In this document: positions 1 through 6,721 of the stretch, in pieces
Layout: the number at the start of each line of letters is the position of its first letter
Numbering within the stretch: the stretch's first letter is position 1
Source: an uncultured Clostridium sp.
GTDB lineage: Bacteria; Bacillota; Clostridia; TANB77; CAG-508
Reading direction: 5' to 3'
Assembly: GCA_905203195.1 (NCBI GenBank)
Contig: CAJKVD010000014.1
Coordinates: forward strand, 1-9,883
DNA length: 9,883 bases
The notes under the pieces: model-generated
The model's database searches: none
What the model was told of the DNA's origin: nothing
The model's input: only the letters and a program-made list of their open reading frames with translations
Translations under genes and position numbers: made by a program

Positions 1-77
1 AATAATATTATAATAATTATTGTTACTATTAGTTGTTTTAAATCTATTTTTCTTTTGCTATTTTTCTTGTTACTCAT
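1..77 (-). CDS. N-terminus of a membrane-anchored protein (partial, runs off the left edge)
   Basis: Reading leftwards from an ATG at 77-75, the frame is open for 25 codons to the window edge. The peptide starts MSNKKNSKRKIDLKQ and continues into an unbroken hydrophobic run rich in Ile (LIVTIIIIIL). A Lys/Arg-rich start followed by a hydrophobic stretch is the pattern of a signal anchor or signal peptide, so the product is probably membrane-bound or exported. A purine-rich GGAAGGG (minus strand, about 91-97) lies 13 nt upstream, a rather long spacing. A perfect sigma-A promoter at 124-151 would start transcription near 117, giving a leader of about 40 nt. An in-frame ATG at 113 would lie almost at the transcript start with no binding site, so I prefer 77. 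The function cannot be told from 25 residues. Confidence 0.5.
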   Translation of the reverse strand, partial: MSNKKNSKRKIDLKQLIVTIIIIIL

Positions 78-123
78 ATTTTTACATAATCCCTTCCTTA
101 GTTTTCTTCCCATCAGCCATTTT

Positions 124-151
124 ATTATATAATTTTTTTATAAATTGTCAA
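124..151 (-). promoter_or_regulatory. Consensus sigma-A promoter for the leftmost minus-strand gene
   Basis: On the minus strand there is TTGACA (151-146), a 16-nt spacer and TATAAT (129-124). Both hexamers match the consensus fully; the spacer is one base shorter than the optimum. It points left into the partial membrane-anchored gene. The complementary strand of the -35 box reads TTGTCA (145-150). With TATATT at 170-175 this gives only a weak, 19-nt-spaced candidate for the divergent carboxypeptidase gene. Confidence 0.7.
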
Positions 152-192
152 GTATATTTTTTATCTTCATATATTACTTATAGGTGATTATT

Positions 193-1114
193 TTGAGTAT
201 TGTTCCTACAAATGTTTTGTATAATTATGAACTTTTAAAAGAAAATATAAATTCATTACATAAAAAATATAATTTTTTAGATATCTCATCAATTGGTAAT
301 AGTATTCTAGGAAAAAATATTTATGCTATAAAACTTGGTTCTGGCATTAAGAAAGTTTTTTATTGTGGTAGCTTTCATGCTAATGAATGGATTACTTCTG
401 TATTATTAATGTATTTTATTGAAGATTATTGCAATTGCTATATTTCAAATTCTCCTCTTTTTGGATATTCCATTCAAGAGTTGTTCAATTCATCTTCGAT
501 TTATATTGTTCCAATGGTTAATCCTGACGGGGTAGATTTAGTTACTAAATCTTTAAATATAGAATATCCGTCATATAAAAATGCATTAAAAATATCAAAA
601 AAATTTAACAATATTCCTTTTCCTCTCGGTTGGAAATCAAATATAACTGGTACAGACTTAAATTTACAATTTCCTGCCGGATGGGAAAATGCAAAAAAAA
701 TAAAATACAAACAAGGATTTACTCGGTCCTGCTCCACGAGACTTTGTAGGATTAAAACCACTTAATGAACCAGAAGCTTTATCAATATATAATTTTACTT
801 TAAATAATAAATTTGATTTAGTTATTGCTTTACATTCACAAGGAAAAGAAATTTATTGGAACTTTCAAAATATAAATCCTCCTCAAGGATATGCCATAGG
901 AAAAGAATTTGCAAAAGCTAGCAATTACTTGCTAACTGATGTTCCATTTAATTCGAGTTTTGCAGGTTACAAAGATTGGTTTATTCAAACTTACAAAAAA
1001 CCTGGATTCACCATAGAAGTTGGACTTGGTTTAAATCCTCTTCCAATTTCACAATTTGAGCAAATATATAACGATATTTTAGGAATTCTGATTTTAGGCT
1101 CAATCTTAGCTTAA
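193..1114 (+). pseudogene. M14 zinc carboxypeptidase, gamma-D-glutamyl-diamino-acid endopeptidase type, with a one-base frameshift
   Basis: This resembles the peptidase M14 endopeptidases that cut the gamma-D-Glu to diamino-acid bond of peptidoglycan stem peptides (Bacillus sphaericus endopeptidase I, B. subtilis YqgT type). The first zinc-binding motif HANEW is at codons 62-66. NPDGVDL and TGTDLNLQFPAGW follow. The first frame runs to 765, but homology stops after QGFT (codon ending 723). From 725 the next frame continues GPAPRDFVG, the zinc His in ALHSQG (codon 833-835) and the catalytic Glu in FTIEVGLG (codon 1016-1018), and stops at 1114. Deleting the C at 724 restores QGFTGPAPRDFVG and a protein of about 306 residues with all catalytic residues. 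There is no LysM domain and no signal peptide, so it is probably cytoplasmic. I chose TTG at 193 because AGGTGA (182-187) is its binding site; the GTG at 184 lies inside that site. Recent mutation, sequencing error or +1 frameshifting at the CGG codon could each explain it. Confidence 0.85.
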
Positions 1115-1171
1115 TTCCTCTAAACAAAAGCGGACATTAATAACATTAGCACTTATTAGAACATTTTAAAA

Positions 1172-1219
1172 CCCGCGTCTTTGTTCGCACGCGAAATTTG
1201 CAAAGCAAATATCGCGGCA
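1172..1219. repeat. CG-rich palindromic element, REP-like
   Basis: Within very AT-rich DNA this stretch carries three CGCG tetramers (1174, 1190, 1213). The core 1190-1216 is a stem-loop: 12-nt arms (CGCGAAATTTGC and GCAAATATCGCG) with one A-A mismatch and an AAA loop. It lies between two convergent genes and has no T-tract, so it is not a standard terminator. Its composition and position suit a repetitive extragenic palindrome, but copy number cannot be judged from one window. Confidence 0.45.
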
Positions 1220-1227
1220 TTGTTATA

Positions 1228-1271
1228 TTTTATATTCTAGGAAGTTCGGAGAACTTTCCTAGAATATAAAA
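1228..1271. repeat. Long near-perfect hairpin, about 20 bp stem, GGA loop
   Basis: The arms TTATATTCTAGGAAGTTC (1230-1247) and its complement (1251-1269) pair with one bulged A and a three-base loop; two further A-T pairs extend it to 1228 and 1271. Neither strand has a T-run directly after the stem, so this is not a classical terminator, although the lower stem shares its A-tract with the adjacent terminator. It may be part of a palindromic intergenic element together with the CG-rich stem-loop to its left. Confidence 0.5.
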
Positions 1272-1309
1272 AAGCATAACATGACTTAACAATCATGCTA
1301 TGCTTTTTT
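1268..1309 (-). terminator. Intrinsic terminator of the aldolase gene
   Basis: The 17-nt arms 1268-1284 and 1293-1309 enclose the 8-nt loop 1285-1292. Read on the minus strand the stem has a single G-U wobble (GCATAGCATGA pairing with TCATGTTATGC) and is followed by six T. On the plus strand the same position is an A-C mismatch, so minus-strand RNA folds better. It begins directly after the aldolase stop codon (TAG, 1312-1310). The flanking A and T runs could also stop transcripts arriving from the carboxypeptidase side. Confidence 0.75.
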
Positions 1310-2197
1310 CTATGTTATAGATGCATTATAAATTTTAACAATTACATCATTTAATTTTTTATCAAATTCATCTTGTGATTGATTTGCATTTAAATCTTGT
1401 AATAAAGCTCTTGAAAAACTTGCTATCATTTTATTATTTTTAGAAAGTAACTCAACCGCTGTATCTACATCATATCCACCAGATAAAGCAACAATTCTAA
1501 CAACACAAACATAATCATATAAATCTAAATAATGGTTTGCAACTGTTGGAATTGTAAACTTAAACATTATTTTATCATTACTATTCCATGTGTTTAATTT
1601 TTTCTTAATTTCTTCTTTTAAAATTTCTTCACATTTTTCTTTCTCAGGTGCATTTATATCAACTTCTGGTTCAATAATAGGAACTAAACCTGCATCACAA
1701 ATTATCTTTGCAAATTCAAATTGTTGTTCTACAATAGCTTTTATACCATCAGCATTTGGCTCATATATTACAGATCTCATTTTTGTACCAAAAACATTTT
1801 TTTCTATAGCTTCTTCTAACTCTTTAGACAATTCAGGTATTTCTTTCATTAATTTAACACCATCTTTTTGCTCAGCTAAACCTTTGTCCACTTTTAAAAA
1901 TGACACTATATTCTTTTCATTCCATAAGTAATCCGCTGTAAATTCACCATCTACTTTTGAAAGCATTGTTTTTTCAAACAAAATTGCTCCTATTATATGT
2001 TCATTTGTAAAAGATTTACTTGTAAATACTCTTTTTCTCATTTCATGAATCAAATCAAACATTTCCTCTTCAGTGCTATATGCACTTTCTGGAATCCCAT
2101 ATGCTTTTAGAGTTTTACTACTACTTCCGCCACTTTGATCTAACGCTGCTATAAATCCTTTCTTATTTTTTATAATTTCATACATTTTTTCATTCAT
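1310..2197 (-). CDS. fda: Class I fructose-bisphosphate aldolase
   Basis: This glycolytic enzyme reversibly splits fructose 1,6-bisphosphate into dihydroxyacetone phosphate and glyceraldehyde 3-phosphate through a lysine Schiff base, without metal. The 295 residues match the length of the staphylococcal-type bacterial class I enzyme. Visible signatures are ALDQSGGSS (residues 18-26, active-site Asp20), IYEPNADG (144-151), PIIEPEVD (173-180), the Schiff-base Lys213 in IMFKFTIP, and the phosphate-binding SGGYD (239-243). The start ATG at 2197 follows GAGGGAAG on the minus strand. The gene lies 79 bp after the CmpB-like membrane gene with only a weak hairpin between, and ends at a strong terminator. 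It may therefore be the last gene of the tig-clpP-clpX transcript or have an unseen promoter of its own. It shows no damage. Confidence 0.95.
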   Translation of the reverse strand: MNEKMYEIIKNKKGFIAALDQSGGSSSKTLKAYGIPESAYSTEEEMFDLIHEMRKRVFTSKSFTNEHIIGAILFEKTMLSKVDGEFTADYLWNEKNIVSFLKVDKGLAEQKDGVKLMKEIPELSKELEEAIEKNVFGTKMRSVIYEPNADGIKAIVEQQFEFAKIICDAGLVPIIEPEVDINAPEKEKCEEILKEEIKKKLNTWNSNDKIMFKFTIPTVANHYLDLYDYVCVVRIVALSGGYDVDTAVELLSKNNKMIASFSRALLQDLNANQSQDEFDKKLNDVIVKIYNASIT

Positions 2198-2240
2198 TCT
2201 TCTTCCCTCTTTCTTTTGAAATATTACAATTCTGTAGTGA

Positions 2241-2267
2241 TGTTTTTTGAGACCATCCCAAAAAACA
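2241..2267 (-). other. Hairpin in the leader of the aldolase gene
   Basis: On the minus strand TGTTTTTTGGGA and TCTCAAAAAACA pair over 12 bp with one G-U wobble and a TGG loop. The fold is favoured in minus-strand RNA, where it lies between the CmpB-like gene and the aldolase. The U-run is in the 5' arm and nothing T-rich follows, so it is not a normal terminator. It could be a processing or stability element. Function unknown. Confidence 0.35.
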
Positions 2268-2276
2268 CACCAAACA

Positions 2277-2834
2277 TCATCCTAAATATTTTATACTTGA
2301 GAGTATAAAATCTGCTAACATTGATATTGGCAAAATTATAACTATTATTTTTTGTATTTCATAACTTATTTTGTTTTTTGCTTTGTCTAATTTATTTTCT
2401 ATAATCGGATGTATTTTTTCATTAAAAGTTAGTCCTATTATTCCCCATGCTACTGAATATGCTATACTTATCCTTCCATTTATGTTTCCTATGTCATTTG
2501 AATAATCCCACCATCTTAAATGAAATACCATTTCAAATATCCATGACACAGCATATTCAAATACAGAAAATATTAGCATGCTTATTAAAAATTCCTTGAA
2601 TTTTTTTCCTTTAAATTTTTTTAAAACTAAGATTATTAATATAGCTCCAAATCCATATATTGGACATACTGGTCCATATAAGAATCCTCTTTTTACAAAT
2701 CTTCCTAATACAAACAAAGCAAATATAGTCTCTAAAACCCATCCTAAAAACGAATATATAACAAAATATAATACTAATCTTTGTGCATCGTTTAATTGTT
2801 TTTTATAAACCACTATCCCGTTTCTCCATTTCAT
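2277..2834 (-). CDS. CmpB-like integral membrane protein (PF06541, putative ABC-transporter type IV)
   Basis: This is a polytopic membrane protein of unknown role. The family is named as a putative ABC transporter component, but the protein has no ATPase domain and the transport role is unproven. Family signatures are FLGWVLET (29-36), RGFLYGPVCPIYGFGA (49-64) and RWWDYSN with NINGRIS (107-123). Hydrophobic segments sit at about 20-43, 57-71, 83-104, 122-136 and 162-180, so about five membrane spans. The ATG at 2834 has only GGGGG directly against it. A GTG at codon 8 (2813) with GGAG ten bases upstream is a credible alternative start. The gene lies 58 bp after clpX with no terminator between; a TATAAT box (minus strand, 2867-2862) lacks a -35 partner. 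Confidence 0.8.
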   Translation of the reverse strand: MKWRNGIVVYKKQLNDAQRLVLYFVIYSFLGWVLETIFALFVLGRFVKRGFLYGPVCPIYGFGAILIILVLKKFKGKKFKEFLISMLIFSVFEYAVSWIFEMVFHLRWWDYSNDIGNINGRISIAYSVAWGIIGLTFNEKIHPIIENKLDKAKNKISYEIQKIIVIILPISMLADFILSSIKYLG

Positions 2835-2892
2835 CCCCCAACAAAATAAATAACTCCGTACATTATATTAATATTTAATTTTGATTATTACA

Positions 2893-4212
2893 TTATACTC
2901 GTATTTTTGTATTTGCTGGATATTCTCTTTCTTTTTTTAATTCTACATTTTCAGTTTTTTTATTTTCATTTATTACCAAATCTGGACTTTTACCTAAAGT
3001 TACAGTATCTTTCGTTATTGTGCATTTTTCTATTTTAGGATTTGATGGTATATCATACATAATGTCTCTCATTATTTCTTCAATTATAGAACGTAATCCT
3101 CTTGCTCCTGTTTTTCTTTCTATTGCCTTATCTACAATTGCTTCTAATGCTTCTCTTGTAAATTCTAGTTCTACACCATCTAGTTCCAACAACTTTTTAT
3201 ATTGTTTTACTAACGCATTTTTTGGTTCTGTTGCTATTTTTATTAATGCTTCTCTATCTAATTCTTCTAATGTTGCTATTATTGGCAGTCTGCCTATAAA
3301 TTCCGGTATTAATCCAAATTTTAACAAGTCTTGTGGCAATAATTCTTTAAATACTTCATCTTTTTTTATTTCTTTTTTACTTTCAATCTTTGTTCCAAAT
3401 CCTATTGATTTTTCACCTGTTCTATTTTTTATAATATTTTCTAAACCTTCAAATGCTCCTCCACATATAAATAATATGTTTTCAGTATTTATTTGTATAA
3501 GCTCTTGGTTTGGATGTTTTCTTCCTCCTTGTGGTGGTACAGATGCTATTGTTCCTTCTATTATTTTTAATAAAGCTTGTTGCACTCCTTCTCCACTAAC
3601 ATCACGTGTAATTGATGGATTTTCAGATTTTCTTGTTATCTTATCAATTTCATCAATATACACAATTCCTTTTTCTGCTCTTTGAATATCTCCATCAGCT
3701 GCTTGAATTAATTTTAGTAAAATATTTTCCACATCTTCACCAACATATCCTGCTTCTGTTAATGTTGTAGCATCTGCTATAGCAAATGGAACATTTAAAA
3801 TTTTTGCTAATGTTCTTGCCAATAAAGTTTTTCCACATCCTGTTGGTCCTAATAATAAAATATTGCTTTTTTGAATTTCTACATCATCATCTTTTTTATC
3901 ATTTTCTTCTTCATGTATAATTCTTTTATAATGGTTATAAACTGCTACTGACAATGTTCTTTTAGCCTCATCCTGTCCAATTACATAATCATCTAATGTT
4001 TTCTTTATTTCTTTTGGACTTGGAATTTCTTCTGCTAAAGTATATCCTAAATCTTCTTCATTAAGACCTTCTGCTTCTATAATACTTGTACATAAATCAA
4101 CACATTCATTACATATATATACTCCTGGTCCAGCTACTAATTTTTTAACATTATCTTGTGTTTTACCACAAAATGAACATCTTAAATTTTTAGGTGTATC
4201 ATTTTTTCCCAT
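2893..4212 (-). CDS. clpX: ATP-dependent Clp protease ATP-binding subunit ClpX
   Basis: ClpX is the hexameric AAA+ unfoldase that recognises tagged proteins and threads them into ClpP in the cytoplasm. At 439 residues it is of normal length. The N-terminal zinc-binding domain has Cys12, Cys15, Cys34 and Cys37. The AAA+ module shows Walker A GPTGCGKT (122-129), pore loop GYVGED (155-160), Walker B IVYIDE (183-188), the arginine finger Arg308 in EFIGRLP and sensor 2 GARGLR (369-374). The ClpP-docking tripeptide IGF is at 270-272 in KSIGFG, so it can partner ClpP rather than act alone. It starts 24 bp after clpP, with AAGGAG upstream of the ATG, and is surely cotranscribed with it. The tail after about residue 410 is charged and probably disordered. 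All key residues are intact. Confidence 0.98.
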   Translation of the reverse strand: MGKNDTPKNLRCSFCGKTQDNVKKLVAGPGVYICNECVDLCTSIIEAEGLNEEDLGYTLAEEIPSPKEIKKTLDDYVIGQDEAKRTLSVAVYNHYKRIIHEEENDKKDDDVEIQKSNILLLGPTGCGKTLLARTLAKILNVPFAIADATTLTEAGYVGEDVENILLKLIQAADGDIQRAEKGIVYIDEIDKITRKSENPSITRDVSGEGVQQALLKIIEGTIASVPPQGGRKHPNQELIQINTENILFICGGAFEGLENIIKNRTGEKSIGFGTKIESKKEIKKDEVFKELLPQDLLKFGLIPEFIGRLPIIATLEELDREALIKIATEPKNALVKQYKKLLELDGVELEFTREALEAIVDKAIERKTGARGLRSIIEEIMRDIMYDIPSNPKIEKCTITKDTVTLGKSPDLVINENKKTENVELKKEREYPANTKIRV

Positions 4213-4236
4213 TACTAAATCTCCTTAACTCAATTT

Positions 4237-4842
4237 TTATGCTCTATGATCCATAATTCCATCTATTAAACCATATTTTAGAGCTTCTTCTGCTGTCATA
4301 TAATGATCTCTTTCTGTATCTTTTTCGATAACTTCAATTGGTTGACCTGTTCTATCACTTAAAAACTTATTCAATTTTTCTCTTGTTTTTACCAAGTGAT
4401 CTGCATGAATTTTAATTTCTGTTGCTTGACCAGATAATCCGCCACCACCAATTAATGGTTGATGTATTAAGATTTCTGCATTTGGTGTTGCAAATCTTTT
4501 TCCCTTTTCTCCAGCACATAAAAGAGCTGCTCCCATACTTGCTGCCATACCTATACATATTGTTGATACTGGACATTTTATATAATTCATTGTATCTATA
4601 ATACCCATTCCATCTGTAATAGATCCCCCTGGTGAATTAATATATAAATATATATCTTTATCTGGATCTTCTGATTCCAAAAATAGCAACTGTGCTATTA
4701 CCAAACTTGATGTTGTTGGATTTACATCTTCTCCTAAAAATATAATTCTATCTTTTAATAATCTTGAAAAAATATCATATGATCTTTCTCCTTTACTTGT
4801 TTGTTCAATTACATATGGTACTAAACTGTTTTTTTCTAACAT
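4237..4842 (-). CDS. clpP: ATP-dependent Clp protease proteolytic subunit ClpP
   Basis: ClpP is the serine peptidase that forms the two-ring, 14-subunit degradation chamber used by ClpX and other Clp ATPases. The start ATG at 4842 follows GGAGG at 7 nt spacing and gives 201 residues, the usual length. A longer reading from a GTG at 4923 would add 27 residues unlike any ClpP N-terminus and is rejected. The catalytic triad is Ser102 in GMAASMGA, His127 in LIHQPL and Asp179 in TERDHYM. The handle loop after His127 ([10 protein letters not shown]) is three residues longer than in B. subtilis. It lies between tig and clpX in the same direction, so chaperone, protease and unfoldase are made together. 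Confidence 0.98.
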   Translation of the reverse strand: MLEKNSLVPYVIEQTSKGERSYDIFSRLLKDRIIFLGEDVNPTTSSLVIAQLLFLESEDPDKDIYLYINSPGGSITDGMGIIDTMNYIKCPVSTICIGMAASMGAALLCAGEKGKRFATPNAEILIHQPLIGGGGLSGQATEIKIHADHLVKTREKLNKFLSDRTGQPIEVIEKDTERDHYMTAEEALKYGLIDGIMDHRA

Positions 4843-4867
4843 ACTTTTTCCTCCTTTTATATAAAAT

Positions 4868-4929
4868 AAAGGTGCTATATTAAATTTATAGTTATAAAAA
4901 TACCATAAATTAAGACATTGCACCTCCTT
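4868..4929 (-). promoter_or_regulatory. tig-clpP spacer: extra ribosome binding site, two-codon ORF and inverted repeat
   Basis: Directly after tig the minus strand reads AAGGAGGTGCAATGTCTTAA: a strong binding site followed at 4 nt by ATG TCT TAA (4918-4910), which encodes only Met-Ser. GGAGGTGC of that site can pair with GCACCTTT 44 bases downstream (4875-4868) over 8 bp including two G-U pairs, hiding the site. The true clpP binding site lies further downstream. This could be a small translational or stability control element, or a relic. No clear promoter is visible here. Confidence 0.3.
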
Positions 4930-4935
4930 TTTATC

Positions 4936-6222
4936 TTATTTCATTTTTGCATTTTTTACTAAGAAGTCAACTGCTTTTTCTGATTTTATTCCCTCTTCAA
5001 TGTATTTTCTTACATTTTCATTTTGTAAAAATGCTTCGTCATCTTCTTTACCGTAATTTTTTGCCATTTCTTTTATTTTTTCGTCTATTTCTTCGATATT
5101 TGCCTCGATTTTTTCTGTTTTTATTACTGCTTCTAACATTAATCTTGTTTTTACTGCTTCTAATGCTTGAGGTTCATATTCTTTTTTCATTTCCTCCATT
5201 GTTTTTCCTAACATTTGAAGATATTGTTCTAATTTGATACCTTGATATGATAATCTTGTTTCAATATCTTTTAACATATTTTCAACTTCTGTTTCTACCA
5301 TACCTGATGGAACATCTACTTTAATATTTTCTGTTACTGCTTTTACTACAGCTTCTTCTGTTTCGTATTTTTGTTTTTCAGTATTATCTTTTTCTAGTCT
5401 GTCTTTTATACTTTCTTTTAATTCTTTTAAAGTATCAAATTCACTTGCTTCTTTTGCAAATTCATCATCTAATTTTGGTAATTCTTTTTTCTTTATTTCA
5501 TGTACTTTTACTTTAAATGTTGCATCTTTTCCAGCTAAATCTTTTGAAAAATATTCTTCTGGGAATTTTACATTTATATCTTTTTCTTCATCAATTTTCA
5601 TACCAATAATTTGATCTTCAAATCCTGGAATAAAAGAATTACTTCCTATTTCTAAATCATAATTTTCTGCTTTTCCACCTTCAAAAGCTTCTCCGTCTAC
5701 AAAACCTTCAAAATCTATTGTAGTAATATCACCTTTTTCAACTGGTCTGTCTTCAACTGAAATTAATCTTGAATTATGTTCTTGCATATGTTCTAATTCA
5801 TGATTAATGTCTTCATCTTTTACAGTATACTCAATCTTTTTTATTTCTATACCTTTATATTTTCCAAGTTCTGCTTCTGGTTTTGTTTGGAATATTGCTG
5901 TAAATATTAAGTCTTGCCCTTTTCCTATTTGTGTTATATCAATATCTGGTCTACTTACTGCTTCTATTTTATTTTCTGTTAAAGCTTCTTCTAATACTTC
6001 TGGTGCTAAATCATTAAAAGCATCTTCATAAAAAATTTCTTTTCCATAATATTTTTCTACTATGTTCATTGGTGCTTTTCCTTTTCTGAATCCAGGAATA
6101 TTAAAGTATTTTGCACTTTTAAAATATACTTTTTTCATTGCCTCGTCAAATCTATTGGCTTCTACTGTTAATTCTAATTTTACTTCATTTGCATTTTTTG
6201 TTTTTTCAACTTTACAATTCAT
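4936..6222 (-). CDS. tig: Trigger factor, ribosome-associated chaperone and prolyl isomerase
   Basis: Trigger factor binds at the ribosome exit tunnel and shields nascent chains; its FKBP-like domain isomerises prolyl bonds. With the start at 6222 the protein has 428 residues, the usual length. The ribosome-docking signature GFRKGKAP sits at residues 44-51, nearly the E. coli position. The N-terminal domain covers about 1-110, the FKBP-like PPIase domain about 150-245 (DITTIDFEGFVDGEAFEGG, then IPGFEDQIIGM), and the helical chaperone domain the rest. An ATG three codons upstream (6231) directly abuts its GAAAGG; the same site is 8 nt from the ATG at 6222, so I prefer 6222. It is first in the tig-clpP-clpX operon behind the promoter at 6273-6300. 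Confidence 0.96.
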   Translation of the reverse strand: MNCKVEKTKNANEVKLELTVEANRFDEAMKKVYFKSAKYFNIPGFRKGKAPMNIVEKYYGKEIFYEDAFNDLAPEVLEEALTENKIEAVSRPDIDITQIGKGQDLIFTAIFQTKPEAELGKYKGIEIKKIEYTVKDEDINHELEHMQEHNSRLISVEDRPVEKGDITTIDFEGFVDGEAFEGGKAENYDLEIGSNSFIPGFEDQIIGMKIDEEKDINVKFPEEYFSKDLAGKDATFKVKVHEIKKKELPKLDDEFAKEASEFDTLKELKESIKDRLEKDNTEKQKYETEEAVVKAVTENIKVDVPSGMVETEVENMLKDIETRLSYQGIKLEQYLQMLGKTMEEMKKEYEPQALEAVKTRLMLEAVIKTEKIEANIEEIDEKIKEMAKNYGKEDDEAFLQNENVRKYIEEGIKSEKAVDFLVKNAKMK

Positions 6223-6272
6223 TTTATTCATCCTTTCAATTTTTAATATTGCCTCTATTGCATAGTGTTTAC

Positions 6273-6300
6273 ATTATATCATAAAATTGATATTTTGCAA
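6273..6300 (-). promoter_or_regulatory. Sigma-A promoter of the tig-clpP-clpX operon
   Basis: The minus strand shows TTGCAA (6300-6295), a 16-nt spacer and a perfect TATAAT (6278-6273) preceded by TGA, an extended -10 element. Transcription would start near 6266 and leave a leader of about 44 nt before tig. It is back to back with the rpmB promoter. Confidence 0.65.
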
Positions 6301-6329
6301 GGAATTTTTTAATATTTTTAAAAAAATAC

Positions 6330-6358
6330 TTGTTTTTTTTATTTTTTTGTGGTAAACT
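6330..6358 (+). promoter_or_regulatory. Candidate promoter of rpmB
   Basis: TTGTTT (6330-6335), a 17-nt spacer and TAAACT (6353-6358) preceded by TGG, an extended -10 element. The -10 hexamer matches the consensus at four of six positions. Transcription would begin near 6365, giving a leader of about 37 nt before the ATG. This is the best match in the gap between tig and rpmB. Confidence 0.5.
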
Positions 6359-6401
6359 TAATTACAGTCAATTTATTTTTAAATTTAGGAGGTGCTAGAA
6401 C

Positions 6402-6599
6402 ATGGCAAAATGCGCAATTTGTGACAAAACACAAAGTAATGGAAATAAATTAAGTATCACTCGTTCACATATCAGTAAAAGAAGTCCTCGTACTTGGAAA
6501 CCAAACTTAAGAACTGTTAAAGCCGAAATAGATGGTCAAGTTAAAAGAATTCATGTATGTGCTAAGTGTTTAAAAAACGGTAAAGTAAAAAGAGCATAA
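6402..6599 (+). CDS. rpmB: 50S ribosomal protein L28, zinc-ribbon form
   Basis: This is a structural protein of the large ribosomal subunit. The 65 residues carry MAKCAICDK at the N-terminus, a basic centre with RSHISKRSPRTWKPN, and CAKC near the C-terminus. Cys4, Cys7, Cys53 and Cys56 form the paired CxxC zinc ribbon of the Cys-containing L28 version; zinc-independent paralogues lack these. AGGAGGTG (6387-6394) lies 7 nt upstream of the ATG. It is monocistronic: its own promoter is upstream and an intrinsic terminator overlaps its stop codon. In B. subtilis rpmB is next to spoVM; here spoVM lies directly downstream but convergent. Confidence 0.97.
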   Translation: MAKCAICDKTQSNGNKLSITRSHISKRSPRTWKPNLRTVKAEIDGQVKRIHVCAKCLKNGKVKRA

Positions 6600-6618
6600 G
6601 AGCTCTTTTTTTGTTTTT
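6588..6618. terminator. Bidirectional intrinsic terminator shared by rpmB and spoVM
   Basis: AAAAGAGC (6588-6595) pairs with GCTCTTTT (6602-6609) around a six-base loop that contains the rpmB stop codon TAA (6597-6599). The plus strand continues with a T-rich run to about 6618. Read on the minus strand, the same stem ends in five T before ACTTT, so it also serves spoVM transcripts coming from the right. Confidence 0.75.
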
Positions 6619-6626
6619 ATATAAAT

Positions 6627-6701
6627 TTAATCTTTAATTCTAAAAATGAATTTTACAAATCCTCTTAAGAATTTTGGAACTTTTTTTACTACAATAGTCA
6701 T
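6627..6701 (-). CDS. spoVM: Stage V sporulation protein SpoVM, 24 residues
   Basis: SpoVM is a tiny amphipathic helix made in the mother cell that recognises the positively curved forespore membrane, anchors the coat ATPase SpoIVA and interacts with FtsH. The peptide reads MTIVVKKVPKFLRG, then FVKFIFRIKD. It matches the B. subtilis pattern (MKFYTIKLPKFLGG...): PKFL with Pro9 in the same position, a following Gly, and a basic end KD. B. subtilis SpoVM has 26 residues; this has 24. AGGAGG (minus strand, 6715-6710) lies 8 nt before the ATG. Synteny supports it: B. subtilis has rsgA-rpe-thiN-spoVM-rpmB, and rpmB, rpe and rsgA are all close here. It starts 21 bp after the 49-residue membrane gene, likely on one transcript, and ends at the shared terminator. 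Confidence 0.85.
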   Translation of the reverse strand: MTIVVKKVPKFLRGFVKFIFRIKD

Positions 6702-6721
6702 ATGTAATCCCTCCTATCTAT

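Noticed and set aside
85..120. 12-residue leader peptide from an ATG at 120 on the minus strand
   Set aside because: The predicted transcript start near 117 lies downstream of this ATG, and there is no ribosome binding site.
693..700. Run of eight A in the M14 gene as a programmed slippage site
   Set aside because: Shifting +1 there meets a TAA stop at 701-703 at once, and homology places the shift about 25 bases later, at 724.
1145..1155. TTAGCACT resembling half of a CIRCE operator
   Set aside because: The required inverted half GAGTGCTAA is missing at the correct distance, and no heat-shock gene starts here.
1228..1309. Insertion-sequence ends or an integration site
   Set aside because: No transposase or integrase, no flanking direct repeats and no tRNA gene are visible; the inverted repeats are better explained as RNA hairpins.
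3020..3685. Open 221-codon frame on the plus strand opposite clpX
   Set aside because: It is antisense to an intact, highly conserved gene, has no ribosome binding site and a composition that simply mirrors the ClpX codons. The same holds for the plus-strand frames opposite tig, the aldolase and rsgA.
4843..4923. 27-residue N-terminal extension of ClpP from a GTG at 4923
   Set aside because: The GTG is itself part of the AGGAGGTG sequence, the extension resembles no ClpP N-terminus, and ATG 4842 has an ideal binding site and gives the standard length.
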